A program made the position numbers and the translations under genes. Below the pieces are notes generated by a model that was not told the DNA's origin, searched no databases, and saw nothing but the letters and a program-made list of their open reading frames with translations. DNA of 29,628 bases from Bacillota bacterium (lineage in GTDB: Bacteria; Bacillota; Clostridia; Acetivibrionales; DTU013): NCBI GenBank assembly GCA_023426125.1, contig JAFABI010000057.1, forward strand, positions 1 to 29,628. Direction: 5' to 3'. Positions 22,197 through 29,483 of this stretch are shown piece after piece. Numbering within the stretch: position 1 is the stretch's first letter; each line of letters starts with the position of its first letter.

Positions 22197-23732
22197 ATGA
22201 AAAACGAACTAGTTCTTGTTATTGATTTCGGCGCCCAATACAACCAGCTGATAGCCAGAAGAGTCAGGGAGGCAAACGTCTACTGCGAAGTCGTCCCTTA
22301 CAATGTGTCGATAGAAAGAATCAAATCACTAAAGCCCAAAGGCATCATATTTACGGGGGGACCGGCAACGGTACTGGACCCGAAGGCTCCTTTCTGCGAC
22401 AGAGAGGTGTTCAGTCTGGGAGTGCCGGTACTGGGGATCTGCTATGGCATGCAGCTTATGGGACACATGCTTGGCGGCGGGGTGGTAAAGGCCGACCAAA
22501 GAGAATATGGGAAGATGGATATAAGTGTGGACACCGGAAGCGTGCTCTTTGAAGGCGTAGAGAAGAACACTACCTGCTGGATGAGCCACACTTATTATGT
22601 AGAAAGGCTTCCGGAAGGCTTTAAAAACATAGCCACCTCTTCCAACTGTCCGGCCGGGGCAATGGAGAATGCGGAGAAAAAGCTTTATGGCGTTCAATTC
22701 CATCCGGAGGTCATGCATACGCCCAGAGGCCAACAGATCCTGAACAACTTCCTGTATAAGGTTTGCGGTTGCTCGGGGGACTGGAAAATGTCCGCTTTTG
22801 TTGAACAGTCTATTAAGGCAATAAGGGAAAAAGTCGGCGATAAGACAGTGTTGTGCGCTTTGTCCGGAGGAGTGGACTCTTCCGTTGCCGCGGTGCTTAT
22901 GCATAAGGCTGTCGGCAAGCAGCTCACCTGCATATTTGTCGACCACGGCCTGTTGAGAAAATATGAAGGCGACCAGGTGGAGCAGGTTTTCAGAAAGCAA
23001 TTTGATATAAACCTCATAAGGGTCAATGCTGAAGACAGGTTCCTGGAGAAGCTGGCCGGGGTCACCGACCCGGAAAGAAAACGCAAAATTATCGGCGAGG
23101 AATTTATCCGTGTATTCGAGGATGAGGCAAAAAAAATTGGTCAGGTGGATTTCCTTGTACAGGGAACCATCTACCCCGACGTGATTGAAAGCGGCACAGG
23201 GGATGCGGCGGTGATAAAAAGCCATCACAATGTGGGCGGTTTGCCGGACTATGTGGATTTCAAGGAAATTATCGAGCCGTTGAGAAACCTTTTCAAGGAT
23301 GAAGTCAGAAAAGCGGGAGAAGAACTGGAAATCCCCGAGGAGATCGTCTGGCGCCAGCCTTTCCCGGGGCCTGGCCTGGCAATCAGGATCATTGGCGATA
23401 TAACCCGTGAAAAGCTGGAGATATTGAGGGATTCGGACCACATCTTCAGGGGTGAAATTGCCGCAGCCGGATTGAAGCGCGACATTAATCAGTATTTTAC
23501 AGTGCTTACCGGTATGCGCAGCGTCGGTGTAATGGGTGATGAAAGGACTTATGACTATACTCTTGCATTAAGGGCGGTTACCACCACTGATTTTATGACG
23601 GCGGATTGGGCCAGGATTCCCTACGATATATTGGAGAAAATCTCCAACCGGATTGTAAATGAAGTCAAGCATATCAACAGGATCGTTTACGATATAACCA
23701 GCAAACCTCCTGCAACGATCGAGTGGGAATAA
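22197..23732 (+). CDS. guaA: GMP synthase (glutamine-hydrolysing)
   Basis: A 511-residue cytosolic enzyme that converts XMP, ATP and glutamine to GMP, the last step of guanine nucleotide synthesis. The N-terminal glutamine amidotransferase has the nucleophile Cys82 in LGICYGMQ and His169/Glu171 in GVQFHPEV. The ATP pyrophosphatase part has the P-loop SGGVDSS starting at 223. The C-terminal dimerisation and XMP-binding part ends in the conserved KPPATIEWE. All key residues are present and the length is normal. AGAGG (22186-22190) lies six bases before the ATG. It has its own promoter and is followed by a large hairpin, so it is probably a single-gene unit unrelated to its neighbours. Confidence 0.98.
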   Translation: MKNELVLVIDFGAQYNQLIARRVREANVYCEVVPYNVSIERIKSLKPKGIIFTGGPATVLDPKAPFCDREVFSLGVPVLGICYGMQLMGHMLGGGVVKADQREYGKMDISVDTGSVLFEGVEKNTTCWMSHTYYVERLPEGFKNIATSSNCPAGAMENAEKKLYGVQFHPEVMHTPRGQQILNNFLYKVCGCSGDWKMSAFVEQSIKAIREKVGDKTVLCALSGGVDSSVAAVLMHKAVGKQLTCIFVDHGLLRKYEGDQVEQVFRKQFDINLIRVNAEDRFLEKLAGVTDPERKRKIIGEEFIRVFEDEAKKIGQVDFLVQGTIYPDVIESGTGDAAVIKSHHNVGGLPDYVDFKEIIEPLRNLFKDEVRKAGEELEIPEEIVWRQPFPGPGLAIRIIGDITREKLEILRDSDHIFRGEIAAAGLKRDINQYFTVLTGMRSVGVMGDERTYDYTLALRAVTTTDFMTADWARIPYDILEKISNRIVNEVKHINRIVYDITSKPPATIEWE

Positions 23733-23737
23733 TGCAC

Positions 23738-23780
23738 ACATCTCCGCAAACCCTTGATTCATAAGGGTCTGCGGAGATGT
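23738..23780 (+). terminator. Long hairpin after guaA
   Basis: ACATCTCCGCA (23738-23748) and ACCCTT (23750-23755) pair with AAGGGT (23763-23768) and TGCGGAGATGT (23770-23780): 17 pairs with a single A-C mismatch and a 7-base loop. It lacks a proper T tract afterwards, so termination may be imperfect, or the hairpin may serve the 3' end of transcripts from both strands. Confidence 0.65.
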
Positions 23781-23807
23781 ACCTCGTTCAAAGGTACACA
23801 AAAAGGA

Positions 23808-23861
23808 TTAATATAAACTTTGCAATGCGATTGCATCACTGAGCCTTTTTAATGTATCCAT
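23808..23861 (-). CDS. Possible 17-residue mini-ORF
   Basis: On the minus strand an ATG at 23859-23861 follows AGGTG (23870-23874) by eight bases and opens a 17-codon frame (MDTLKRLSDAIALQSLY) closed by TAA at 23808-23810. A promoter lies at 23885-23914. A 15-base palindrome (23821-23835) lies inside the frame. It is too short to be sure of; it could be the remnant of a longer gene or a real micro-peptide. Confidence 0.3.
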   Translation of the reverse strand: MDTLKRLSDAIALQSLY

Positions 23862-23884
23862 CGTTGTTTCACCTACCGATTATA

Positions 23885-23914
23885 ATTATAGTAAATTACC
23901 GCACCTGTTGTCCG
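23885..23914 (-). promoter_or_regulatory. Minus-strand promoter facing the end of guaA
   Basis: CGGACA (23909-23914, 4 of 6 matches) and a perfect TATAAT (23885-23890) are separated by 18 bases on the minus strand. A second overlapping TATAAT lies at 23879-23884. A transcript would start near 23878 and run towards the guaA hairpin. Confidence 0.45.
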
Positions 23915-23948
23915 ACTTTTTCAGAGCAGGATTTGGGGGTATATGGAA

Positions 23949-24092
23949 TTAAAACTTCAACTGTTTTCTCAGTAAGTTGATACCTCCTGTAGATATTTGA
24001 AGAACAACTTTATTGTTTTTAGTGCCAATTTGCGAAGAACCCCGTAATTTACTTGCTCCAAAGCAGAACGGAACCCTGCGTTTCCTTAGTTA
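23949..24092 (-). pseudogene. Frame-shifted tail of the small unknown gene
   Basis: In the frame one base later than the 82-codon ORF, an open stretch reads GASKLRGSSQIGTKNN and continues to LLRKQLKF before TAA at 23949-23951. It has protein-like composition and no own start. The frame is open back to a stop at 24090-24092, so the break must lie within 24049-24092. Joined to the upstream ORF it would give about 115 residues. Confidence 0.5.
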
Positions 24093-24297
24093 GTTCTCCT
24101 GCCGACAAGTTTTCTAAACCACTGTAATCTCCGGTGAAGTAATAAATATTATCAATTTCTCCCGCTCCTTTTTCTTCGTAGGCCAATACGTATTCGGAGA
24201 AAGTTTTTGAATTGGATGCGGCCATATCATCCCACAAGGATGTGGAAAGATAAAAATACAAATTGTTTTCGGAATAGATTGCATCAAAATTTTTCAC
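24049..24297 (-). CDS. Small hypothetical protein, probably truncated by a frameshift
   Basis: An 82-residue acidic protein without membrane segments or a signal. It is rich in aromatic residues (YSENNLYFYLSTSLWDDM, IDNIYYFTGDYSG). I do not recognise a family. The start is a GTG at 24297 preceded by a GAGGTGG ribosome site. The ORF ends SVLLWSK, and a coherent continuation exists in the +1 frame down to 23949. The intact ancestor was therefore probably about 115 residues. It is divergent from the ECF sigma gene, with 195 bp between them. Confidence 0.55.
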   Translation of the reverse strand: MKNFDAIYSENNLYFYLSTSLWDDMAASNSKTFSEYVLAYEEKGAGEIDNIYYFTGDYSGLENLSAGELTKETQGSVLLWSK

Positions 24298-24492
24298 TTC
24301 ACCACCTCGCTTTCTTATATAATTTCAAAAATAGCAGAAAATGAGCGGGTTATTATTTCAAATGGGGCTGGAGCTTGGAATGCCGTTCTTCAAGGATAGA
24401 AATGCATAAGTTAATATAATAAAATAAATTTATCATTCCATCCGCACATTTAAGGGTAATAAACCGTTAAACATTCTGAGGGGAGGTTTTGA
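24298..24492. other. Divergent intergenic region before the ECF sigma operon
   Basis: This AT-rich spacer must hold the start signals of the minus-strand small gene and of the sigma factor operon. A TATAAT lies near 24413-24418 without a good -35. If the sigma factor controls itself, an ECF-type promoter would be expected here, but I could not identify one with confidence. Confidence 0.4.
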
Positions 24493-24951
24493 ATGTCAAT
24501 CGATATGCAAGAGCAATACGATAAAATCTATCGCTATTGCTATTATAAGGTAAAGAATTCTATTTTGGCGGAAGACCTTACCCAAGAAACCTTCCTCAGA
24601 TACTTTACTCAAAACTCCTACATCGAACGCGGAAAAATGCTTGCTTACCTTTATACCATAGCACGGAATCTTTGCCTTGATACTTTCCGCAAAGTCCAGC
24701 CGGAAACACTTAACGAGTATATACCGGATACAGACCGCTTTAAGCAGTTGGAACTTAGCATTGCCCTGCGTCAGGCAATTAAGACACTGCCTGAACAGGA
24801 ACAGGAATTGTTACTTTTCCGGTATGCCAACGAACTTTCTGTGGGAGAAATTGCTTCTATCATTGGACTTTCTCGCTTTGCCGTTTACCGCAGGCTAAAT
24901 TCCGCAGTAATAACCCTGAGAAAATTATTAAGAGAGGAGGACTTCCTATGA
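24493..24951 (+). CDS. ECF-type RNA polymerase sigma factor
   Basis: A 152-residue two-domain sigma factor. Region 2 (~8-70) contains AEDLTQETFLRYF and LYTIARNLCLDTFR, which in this family bind core polymerase and the -10 element. Region 4 (~85-148) has the helix-turn-helix ELSVGEIASIIGLSRFAVYRRL for the -35. It lacks region 3 and an extra C-terminal domain, as ECF factors do. GGGAGG (24481-24486) lies six bases before the ATG. Its stop overlaps the next start by four bases, and the next gene encodes a membrane protein that may be its partner. It probably directs expression of this operon. Confidence 0.9.
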   Translation: MSIDMQEQYDKIYRYCYYKVKNSILAEDLTQETFLRYFTQNSYIERGKMLAYLYTIARNLCLDTFRKVQPETLNEYIPDTDRFKQLELSIALRQAIKTLPEQEQELLLFRYANELSVGEIASIIGLSRFAVYRRLNSAVITLRKLLREEDFL

Positions 24952-25676
24952 ATAAAAAACTCAAAAAAGAATTGAAGAAGGCTTTTGAAGCGCCACTCCC
25001 GGCAGATAGGGATCACTTCCTGAAACAACTGCGCTATCCCCAAATTACTTATCCGGAATTTCTAATAAACCAGCTTTGCTATATCCGTAAGCGAATATGG
25101 GTGGTGTCCGCTTTGGTTATTATGATTGCTTTTCGGTTACCAGTGCCCCAATATTGGAATCCTGACGAAATGAAAATTTGGAGCATATCTGCTGTCCTTC
25201 CATTTCTGGCTATGATGACAATTACGGAAATCTACCGTTCTACCGCTTGCCATATGGAAGAACTGGAGGGTAGCTGTCGGTTCAGCCTGCCACAGATTGT
25301 TATGGCACGGATGAGCATTTTGGGGGCGGTAAATTCTGTTGTTATGATATTGGTTCTTGTTTTTATAAATCAAGTGTCGGGATATAGCCTGCTGCAGACA
25401 ATTTCTTATTCCATGGTGCCATATCTTATCGTCTGTGGGATTTGCCTGTGGATACTGAATAAAATGCGTGGTTCGGATGGTATTTATGCCTGTGCAGCTT
25501 CGGCGGGATCCGTTAGTGTGATCAGTATACTTTGTGAAAGTACGGCAAGGGTTCTTTATTCAGACACCTACCTGAACGGTTGGCTAACACTTTTCGTCGG
25601 CTGTTTAGTGCTTATCGGATTTCAGATTCGTAAATTAGTTAAACAACTGGAGGATAAACAATGGAGCTTGAGCTAG
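24948..25676 (+). CDS. Six-helix membrane protein, possible sigma/ABC partner
   Basis: A 242-residue protein with a basic soluble N-terminus (~1-45, MNKKLKKELKKAFEAP) and about six membrane segments, including VVSALVIMIAF, AVLPFLAMMTIT, SVVMILVLVFI, YLIVCGICLWIL, SVSVISILCE and LTLFVGCLVLIGF. It overlaps the sigma gene by 4 bases and the ATPase gene by 16, so it is tightly coupled to both. The position right after an ECF factor suggests an anti-sigma role, with the cytosolic N-terminus binding sigma. No classic zinc anti-sigma motif (HxxxCxxC) is visible. It might instead be an accessory subunit of the ABC transporter. Confidence 0.75.
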   Translation: MNKKLKKELKKAFEAPLPADRDHFLKQLRYPQITYPEFLINQLCYIRKRIWVVSALVIMIAFRLPVPQYWNPDEMKIWSISAVLPFLAMMTITEIYRSTACHMEELEGSCRFSLPQIVMARMSILGAVNSVVMILVLVFINQVSGYSLLQTISYSMVPYLIVCGICLWILNKMRGSDGIYACAASAGSVSVISILCESTARVLYSDTYLNGWLTLFVGCLVLIGFQIRKLVKQLEDKQWSLS

Positions 25677-26530
25677 ACCGAGTGACAAAAAATTATGGAA
25701 GCAAAATAGCTTGTGACCGTATTTCAATCTCTTTCCAAAAGGGTGTTTACGGGCTTCTTGGGGCAAATGGAGCAGGAAAAACGACTTTGATGCGTATGAT
25801 GTGCGGTGTATTGGCGCCGACTTCCGGAACCGTCCGCTTTAACGGCATTGATGTTGGGCATGAGGATTATCGGGATGCGTTGGGATACCTGCCGCAGGAT
25901 TTCGGGTACTATCCGGAGTTTTCCGCACTGGATTTTATGCTCTATATTGGCGCTTTAAAAGGATTGCCAAAACCACGGGCAAAGGAAAAGGCATGGGAGC
26001 TTTTAGAACTTGTATCCCTTGAAAAAGAGGCAAAAAAGAAGATCAAGACTTTTTCCGGAGGTATGAAACAGCGGCTGGGTATTGCACAGTCTATACTGAA
26101 TGATCCCCGCATATTGATTTTGGATGAACCGACCGCAGGCCTTGACCCCAAAGAGCGTGTGCGCTTCCGCAACCTGATTTCGCGCCTTGGAACAGACCGC
26201 ATCATACTGCTTTCTACCCACATCGTTTCGGATGTAGAGCATATTGCAAATACAATCCTTGTCATGAAAAATGGACAACTAATTCATCAGGGAACCAGGG
26301 ATGAAATTATACAAGCCATTGACGGCAAGATTTGGGAGTGTACGCTGCCCCAATCCGAAGCTGATATCATGTGCGAAAAATATCCGATTATCAATCTGCG
26401 TCAGGAAGAAACGGCAGAAGTGTTTGTGAGGCTGGTTTCAGATGAGAAGCCCTGCGCTTCGGCAGTAACCGCACAAGCTACATTAGAAGATTTGTATTTG
26501 TATTATTTCAGCGAGGTGAGTGAACAATGA
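25661..26530 (+). CDS. ABC transporter ATP-binding protein
   Basis: A 289-residue ATPase of the ABC-2 type. Walker A GANGAGKTT starts at residue 34. The Q loop is LPQDFG (Gln81), the signature SGGMKQR is at 134-140, Walker B is ILILDEP with Asp157-Glu158, and the switch His189 lies in STHI. The C-terminal ~70 residues form the extra domain seen in drug, peptide and lantibiotic-immunity ATPases. It powers the permease encoded next, whose start overlaps its stop (ATGA, 26527-26530). Substrate unknown. Confidence 0.93.
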   Translation: MELELDRVTKNYGSKIACDRISISFQKGVYGLLGANGAGKTTLMRMMCGVLAPTSGTVRFNGIDVGHEDYRDALGYLPQDFGYYPEFSALDFMLYIGALKGLPKPRAKEKAWELLELVSLEKEAKKKIKTFSGGMKQRLGIAQSILNDPRILILDEPTAGLDPKERVRFRNLISRLGTDRIILLSTHIVSDVEHIANTILVMKNGQLIHQGTRDEIIQAIDGKIWECTLPQSEADIMCEKYPIINLRQEETAEVFVRLVSDEKPCASAVTAQATLEDLYLYYFSEVSEQ

Positions 26531-27744
26531 ATGGATTCTGGAATTTAGTCAGCTTTGAATATAAAAAGATTTTGCGTAAGAGAAGCGTACAAATCGCCCT
26601 GCTTCTTGCTGTCCTTGTTACAGCGTTCAGTGTTGTCGGCACGCTCCTTGGCAGCCACTATGTGGATGGTAAACCCTATGAATCCAATTATGACGCTATG
26701 GTTAAGGACAGAGCCTATGCGCGCAACCTTTCGGGACGCTTGCTGGACAAGACCCTGATTATGGAAACAGTAAACGCCTATGCTCAGATTCCAGAATCGA
26801 ACAAGTATCAGGACACAGAAGAATACCTGACAATCGCCCGTGCTTACGGCCCGGTTTACGGCATGGTGCGCAGCGTTTTAAATACAGATTCCAAACGGTT
26901 CAATATGGAGGATTTCCAAGTGCTGACCGATGAGCAGGCAGATGCCTTTTATGTCGCACGACATAATCAGCTGGAATACGTTATAGCACAAACCCGCATG
27001 AGTGAGCATGCCAAACAGCAGGTGATTGACTTGGACGCACAGATAAAAACGCCCCTTACGTTTTCCTATACAGACGGCTATACACGTTTTTTTGTAATTG
27101 TGTACACGTTGGGATTGATTGCGGCATTTGTCATGGCAATCTGTGTGGCGCCGCTGTTTTCCGGAGAGTATGTGTCCGGTGCTGACCAGCTCATCCTTTC
27201 CTCCAAACACGGTAAAAACAGGCTTATTGCGGCAAAACTGTTCACAGGATTTTCACTGGCTGCTGTCATCTGTCTGGCATTGACTGCTTTGAGCTTTGGC
27301 ATGTCTCTGGCCATTTTCGGTGCTGATGGCGGAAGTGCGCCATTGCAGCTTTATTTGATTTCATCACCATATCCGCTGACCATGTGGCAAACAGCGCTGC
27401 TGTTGGCAGTCTGCACTTTTTTTGCCTGCATGATGACAACAGCCATAACAATGCTGTTATCTGCAAAACTGAAAACTCCTTTTGGTGTAATTATTTTAAT
27501 CGGTGTTTTGCTGATTGCTCCCATGCTTGGCAGCGTTTCTGAGCAAAACATCGTTCTTTATAAGCTGTACAATCTCCTCCCCACACAAATGGCTGCCTTG
27601 TGGTCTGTGATTGACTGGATTCAGTACGAATTTTTCGGCCTGGTGGTTAGGCCATATGTGTTTTTGCCTTTGTTTGCGGTTGTAGTCAGTGTACTGCTGA
27701 CCCCCTTTGCCTATCGTTCCTTTAAAAATCATCAGATTGGTTAA
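26527..27744 (+). CDS. ABC-2 type transporter permease
   Basis: A 405-residue membrane protein. A cytosolic start (FWNLVSFEYKKILRKRSVQ) leads into helix 1 (~22-42). A long external domain (~45-180) comes next, and then about five more helices, including FFVIVYTLGLIAAFVMAICVAPLF, LLLAVCTFFACMMTTAITMLL, VIILIGVLLIAPMLG and FLPLFAVVVSVLLTPF. This layout is typical of ABC-2 permeases. With the ATPase it would form an exporter or membrane-remodelling transporter. It is the last gene of the operon and converges on the DUF4097-like gene with only 21 bases between. Confidence 0.9.
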   Translation: MNGFWNLVSFEYKKILRKRSVQIALLLAVLVTAFSVVGTLLGSHYVDGKPYESNYDAMVKDRAYARNLSGRLLDKTLIMETVNAYAQIPESNKYQDTEEYLTIARAYGPVYGMVRSVLNTDSKRFNMEDFQVLTDEQADAFYVARHNQLEYVIAQTRMSEHAKQQVIDLDAQIKTPLTFSYTDGYTRFFVIVYTLGLIAAFVMAICVAPLFSGEYVSGADQLILSSKHGKNRLIAAKLFTGFSLAAVICLALTALSFGMSLAIFGADGGSAPLQLYLISSPYPLTMWQTALLLAVCTFFACMMTTAITMLLSAKLKTPFGVIILIGVLLIAPMLGSVSEQNIVLYKLYNLLPTQMAALWSVIDWIQYEFFGLVVRPYVFLPLFAVVVSVLLTPFAYRSFKNHQIG

Positions 27745-27765
27745 ATAGGTGATAAGTGTGCTGCT

Positions 27766-28677
27766 TCATTGCACTACCTCTATATCCCCGTTGTTTGTCT
27801 CTATCTTAACGGTTACGGTCGGATTATCGCCAACAACCCCGCTTGTCGTCCGTCCATTGACAGTAACGTCTTGTTGAAAGTTCGTAGATACCGAACCGTT
27901 TTTGGTTGTGGCTTGAAATTTAAACTCCAAATTTTTCGGCAGGGTGAGGGTAATACTGTCATTTTTGTTGAAGAAAGAAAGGTCGCCATTTACCTCACTG
28001 TACACGACGTTCAGGCTGCCGGAATTATTGGCCTTATAATTGCCGGCGCCAATAGCGGACTTTATATCTGCGTTTCCACTTGTAGAGGTATATGTCACAT
28101 TTCCGCTTAATTCGGTACAGATAACGCTGCCGCTGGTTGTTTCCAGCCTGATTTGATTTGCTTCAATGTTTCCTAAATCTATTGTCCCGCTGGTAGAAGA
28201 TAAGTGAATATCAGAAGCAACCGCGTTATCCAATGTGACAGCCCCGGACGAGCTATCAATACGGAGCATGGATAAAGCCAAGCTCATACCGGAAAAATCA
28301 ATATCCCCGTTCGTTGAAGTAGCGGTAAGGTTTTCATGGTATGATTCCGGCAAATAAACCTCAATATACCGGGAAAACCCGTCTTTAAAAAACGGTTTGC
28401 TACCCTCGCTTATATGGATACTTTCATTGCCCTCCGTTACCTTTGCATAATAGCTGCTTTTGTTTTCGGTCATGTATTCTTTGATTACAAGGTCGTCACC
28501 GTCACTTTCAAAGAAAGTGATTTTTTCTTCATCATAGGAAATCGTCAGGGACGATATTCCATCAAGGGAAAATCGAAGTTCATTCGCCATTTGAGAGGAC
28601 TTGGAATTGGAGCAGCTAACAAACGTGAATAAGGACAAAATAAGAGCCAGGCCTAATGTAATTGTTTTTTTCATCAT
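27766..28677 (-). CDS. DUF4097-like beta-repeat lipoprotein
   Basis: A 303-residue exported lipoprotein. The signal MMKKTITLGL is followed by a hydrophobic core and FVSC, with lipidated Cys22. The mature protein has repeating short strands with [ST]SG turns: SSSGAVTLDN, STSGTIDLGN, TTSGSVICTE, STSGNADIKS and NSGSLNVV. This is the DUF4097/DUF4098 pattern, expected to fold as a beta-helix or stacked strands outside the membrane. No catalytic motif is visible. GAGGTAA lies six bases before the start. A palindromic operator sits 21 bases upstream, identical to one in front of the TetR gene, so TetR control is likely. DUF4097 proteins are often found near envelope-stress and ABC genes. Confidence 0.85.
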   Translation of the reverse strand: MMKKTITLGLALILSLFTFVSCSNSKSSQMANELRFSLDGISSLTISYDEEKITFFESDGDDLVIKEYMTENKSSYYAKVTEGNESIHISEGSKPFFKDGFSRYIEVYLPESYHENLTATSTNGDIDFSGMSLALSMLRIDSSSGAVTLDNAVASDIHLSSTSGTIDLGNIEANQIRLETTSGSVICTELSGNVTYTSTSGNADIKSAIGAGNYKANNSGSLNVVYSEVNGDLSFFNKNDSITLTLPKNLEFKFQATTKNGSVSTNFQQDVTVNGRTTSGVVGDNPTVTVKIETNNGDIEVVQ

Positions 28678-28697
28678 TATTTACCTCACTTTCGATA

Positions 28698-28712
28698 AAT
28701 GAATCATTCATT
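28698..28712. promoter_or_regulatory. TetR operator upstream of the lipoprotein gene
   Basis: AATGAATCATTCATT is a perfect 7-1-7 palindrome, identical to the site at 29437-29451. It ends 21 bases before the lipoprotein start. Size and symmetry fit a TetR-dimer operator. Confidence 0.8.
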
Positions 28713-28724
28713 CATGTTTTCCGG

Positions 28725-28754
28725 AAAAATTAGAGGGCTTCTATGCCCTGCTAA
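28725..28754 (-). terminator. Terminator after the tetR gene
   Basis: On the minus strand TTAG-C-AGGGC, loop ATAGAA, GCCCTCTAA (28730-28754) forms a stem with one bulge or mismatch and is followed by TTTTT (28725-28729). It starts directly at the tetR stop codon and separates tetR from the lipoprotein gene, which must then have its own promoter. Confidence 0.75.
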
Positions 28755-28755
28755 T

Positions 28756-29418
28756 TTATCTTTTGTATGCAGAAAGGATATTGTCCATACAGATTTTTTT
28801 TGCCAATTCCAAAGGAATATCAGAGGTTTCAAAAGATGTATATCGTCTATCCATAGCCCACCAAGTAAGAATTTCAATGATAAGAGTAGCGGTTAACTCC
28901 AAATGCTTCATTGGCCGTACTGTACCGCTATTGATAAAAATTGTTAAGTACCTTGACATTGTATCAAGAAATTTCCTGCGATATGCCTTGTAATGGTCCG
29001 CCAGGAACGGAAACTCAAACTGATTTTTTTCAATAAATAAACAGCCGACAGCATACCGGGCAAGAATATCAAATGCGTCTGAAATTAAATCTTCAAGGCT
29101 ATAACTCTCAACGCCGTTTTCAAGGTGCTTCGCAAAGCCGTTTTGTGACTGTTCAAGTAAAGACACAATTTTATTTTCCACATCTGCAAATAAATCATCT
29201 GTAATAGGTCTTTCAAATTCCCGGTTAATGAAGTCCGGGTCAATCGTGCATTTCAAAACAAAGTGCAGGATTTCTTCTTTTCCTGCAAAATCGTGGTAAA
29301 TGGTTCCAACAGAAACGCCTATGGCTTTTGCTATATGGCTAATCTGCGTTCTGGCATAACCTTGACGTAAAAATAATAGCGTCGCGGCTTCCGCAATTGC
29401 TTTAATTCGCGTGTCCAA
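28756..29418 (-). CDS. TetR/AcrR family transcriptional regulator
   Basis: A 220-residue repressor. The N-terminal helix-turn-helix (residues ~25-44, ISHIAKAIGVSVGTIYHDF) is typical of the family. The C-terminal helical part (~60-215) would bind a ligand and dimerise; its ligand cannot be predicted. The start is a TTG at 29418, chosen because AGGAG lies eight bases upstream and no ATG fits; the upstream frame is closed by TGA. The palindrome at 29437-29451 lies directly after its own -10 box, so it should repress itself, and an identical site controls the next gene. Confidence 0.9.
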   Translation of the reverse strand: MDTRIKAIAEAATLLFLRQGYARTQISHIAKAIGVSVGTIYHDFAGKEEILHFVLKCTIDPDFINREFERPITDDLFADVENKIVSLLEQSQNGFAKHLENGVESYSLEDLISDAFDILARYAVGCLFIEKNQFEFPFLADHYKAYRRKFLDTMSRYLTIFINSGTVRPMKHLELTATLIIEILTWWAMDRRYTSFETSDIPLELAKKICMDNILSAYKR

Positions 29419-29436
29419 TATCTTGTCTCCTATCTG

Positions 29437-29451
29437 AATGAATCATTCATT
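29437..29451. promoter_or_regulatory. TetR operator in the tetR promoter
   Basis: A second exact copy of AATGAATCATTCATT. It begins three bases downstream of the tetR -10 hexamer and covers the expected transcription start, a position where a bound dimer would block polymerase. Confidence 0.85.
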
Positions 29452-29454
29452 TTT

Positions 29455-29483
29455 ATGATATAGTACAATTATAGGATTGTCAA
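29455..29483 (-). promoter_or_regulatory. tetR promoter
   Basis: On the minus strand a perfect TTGACA (29478-29483) and TATCAT (29455-29460) are 17 bases apart. The palindromic operator follows immediately. Confidence 0.8.

Noticed and set aside
22329..23441. 370-codon minus-strand ORF
   Set aside because: It is a long antisense shadow of guaA, whose protein is complete and has all catalytic residues.
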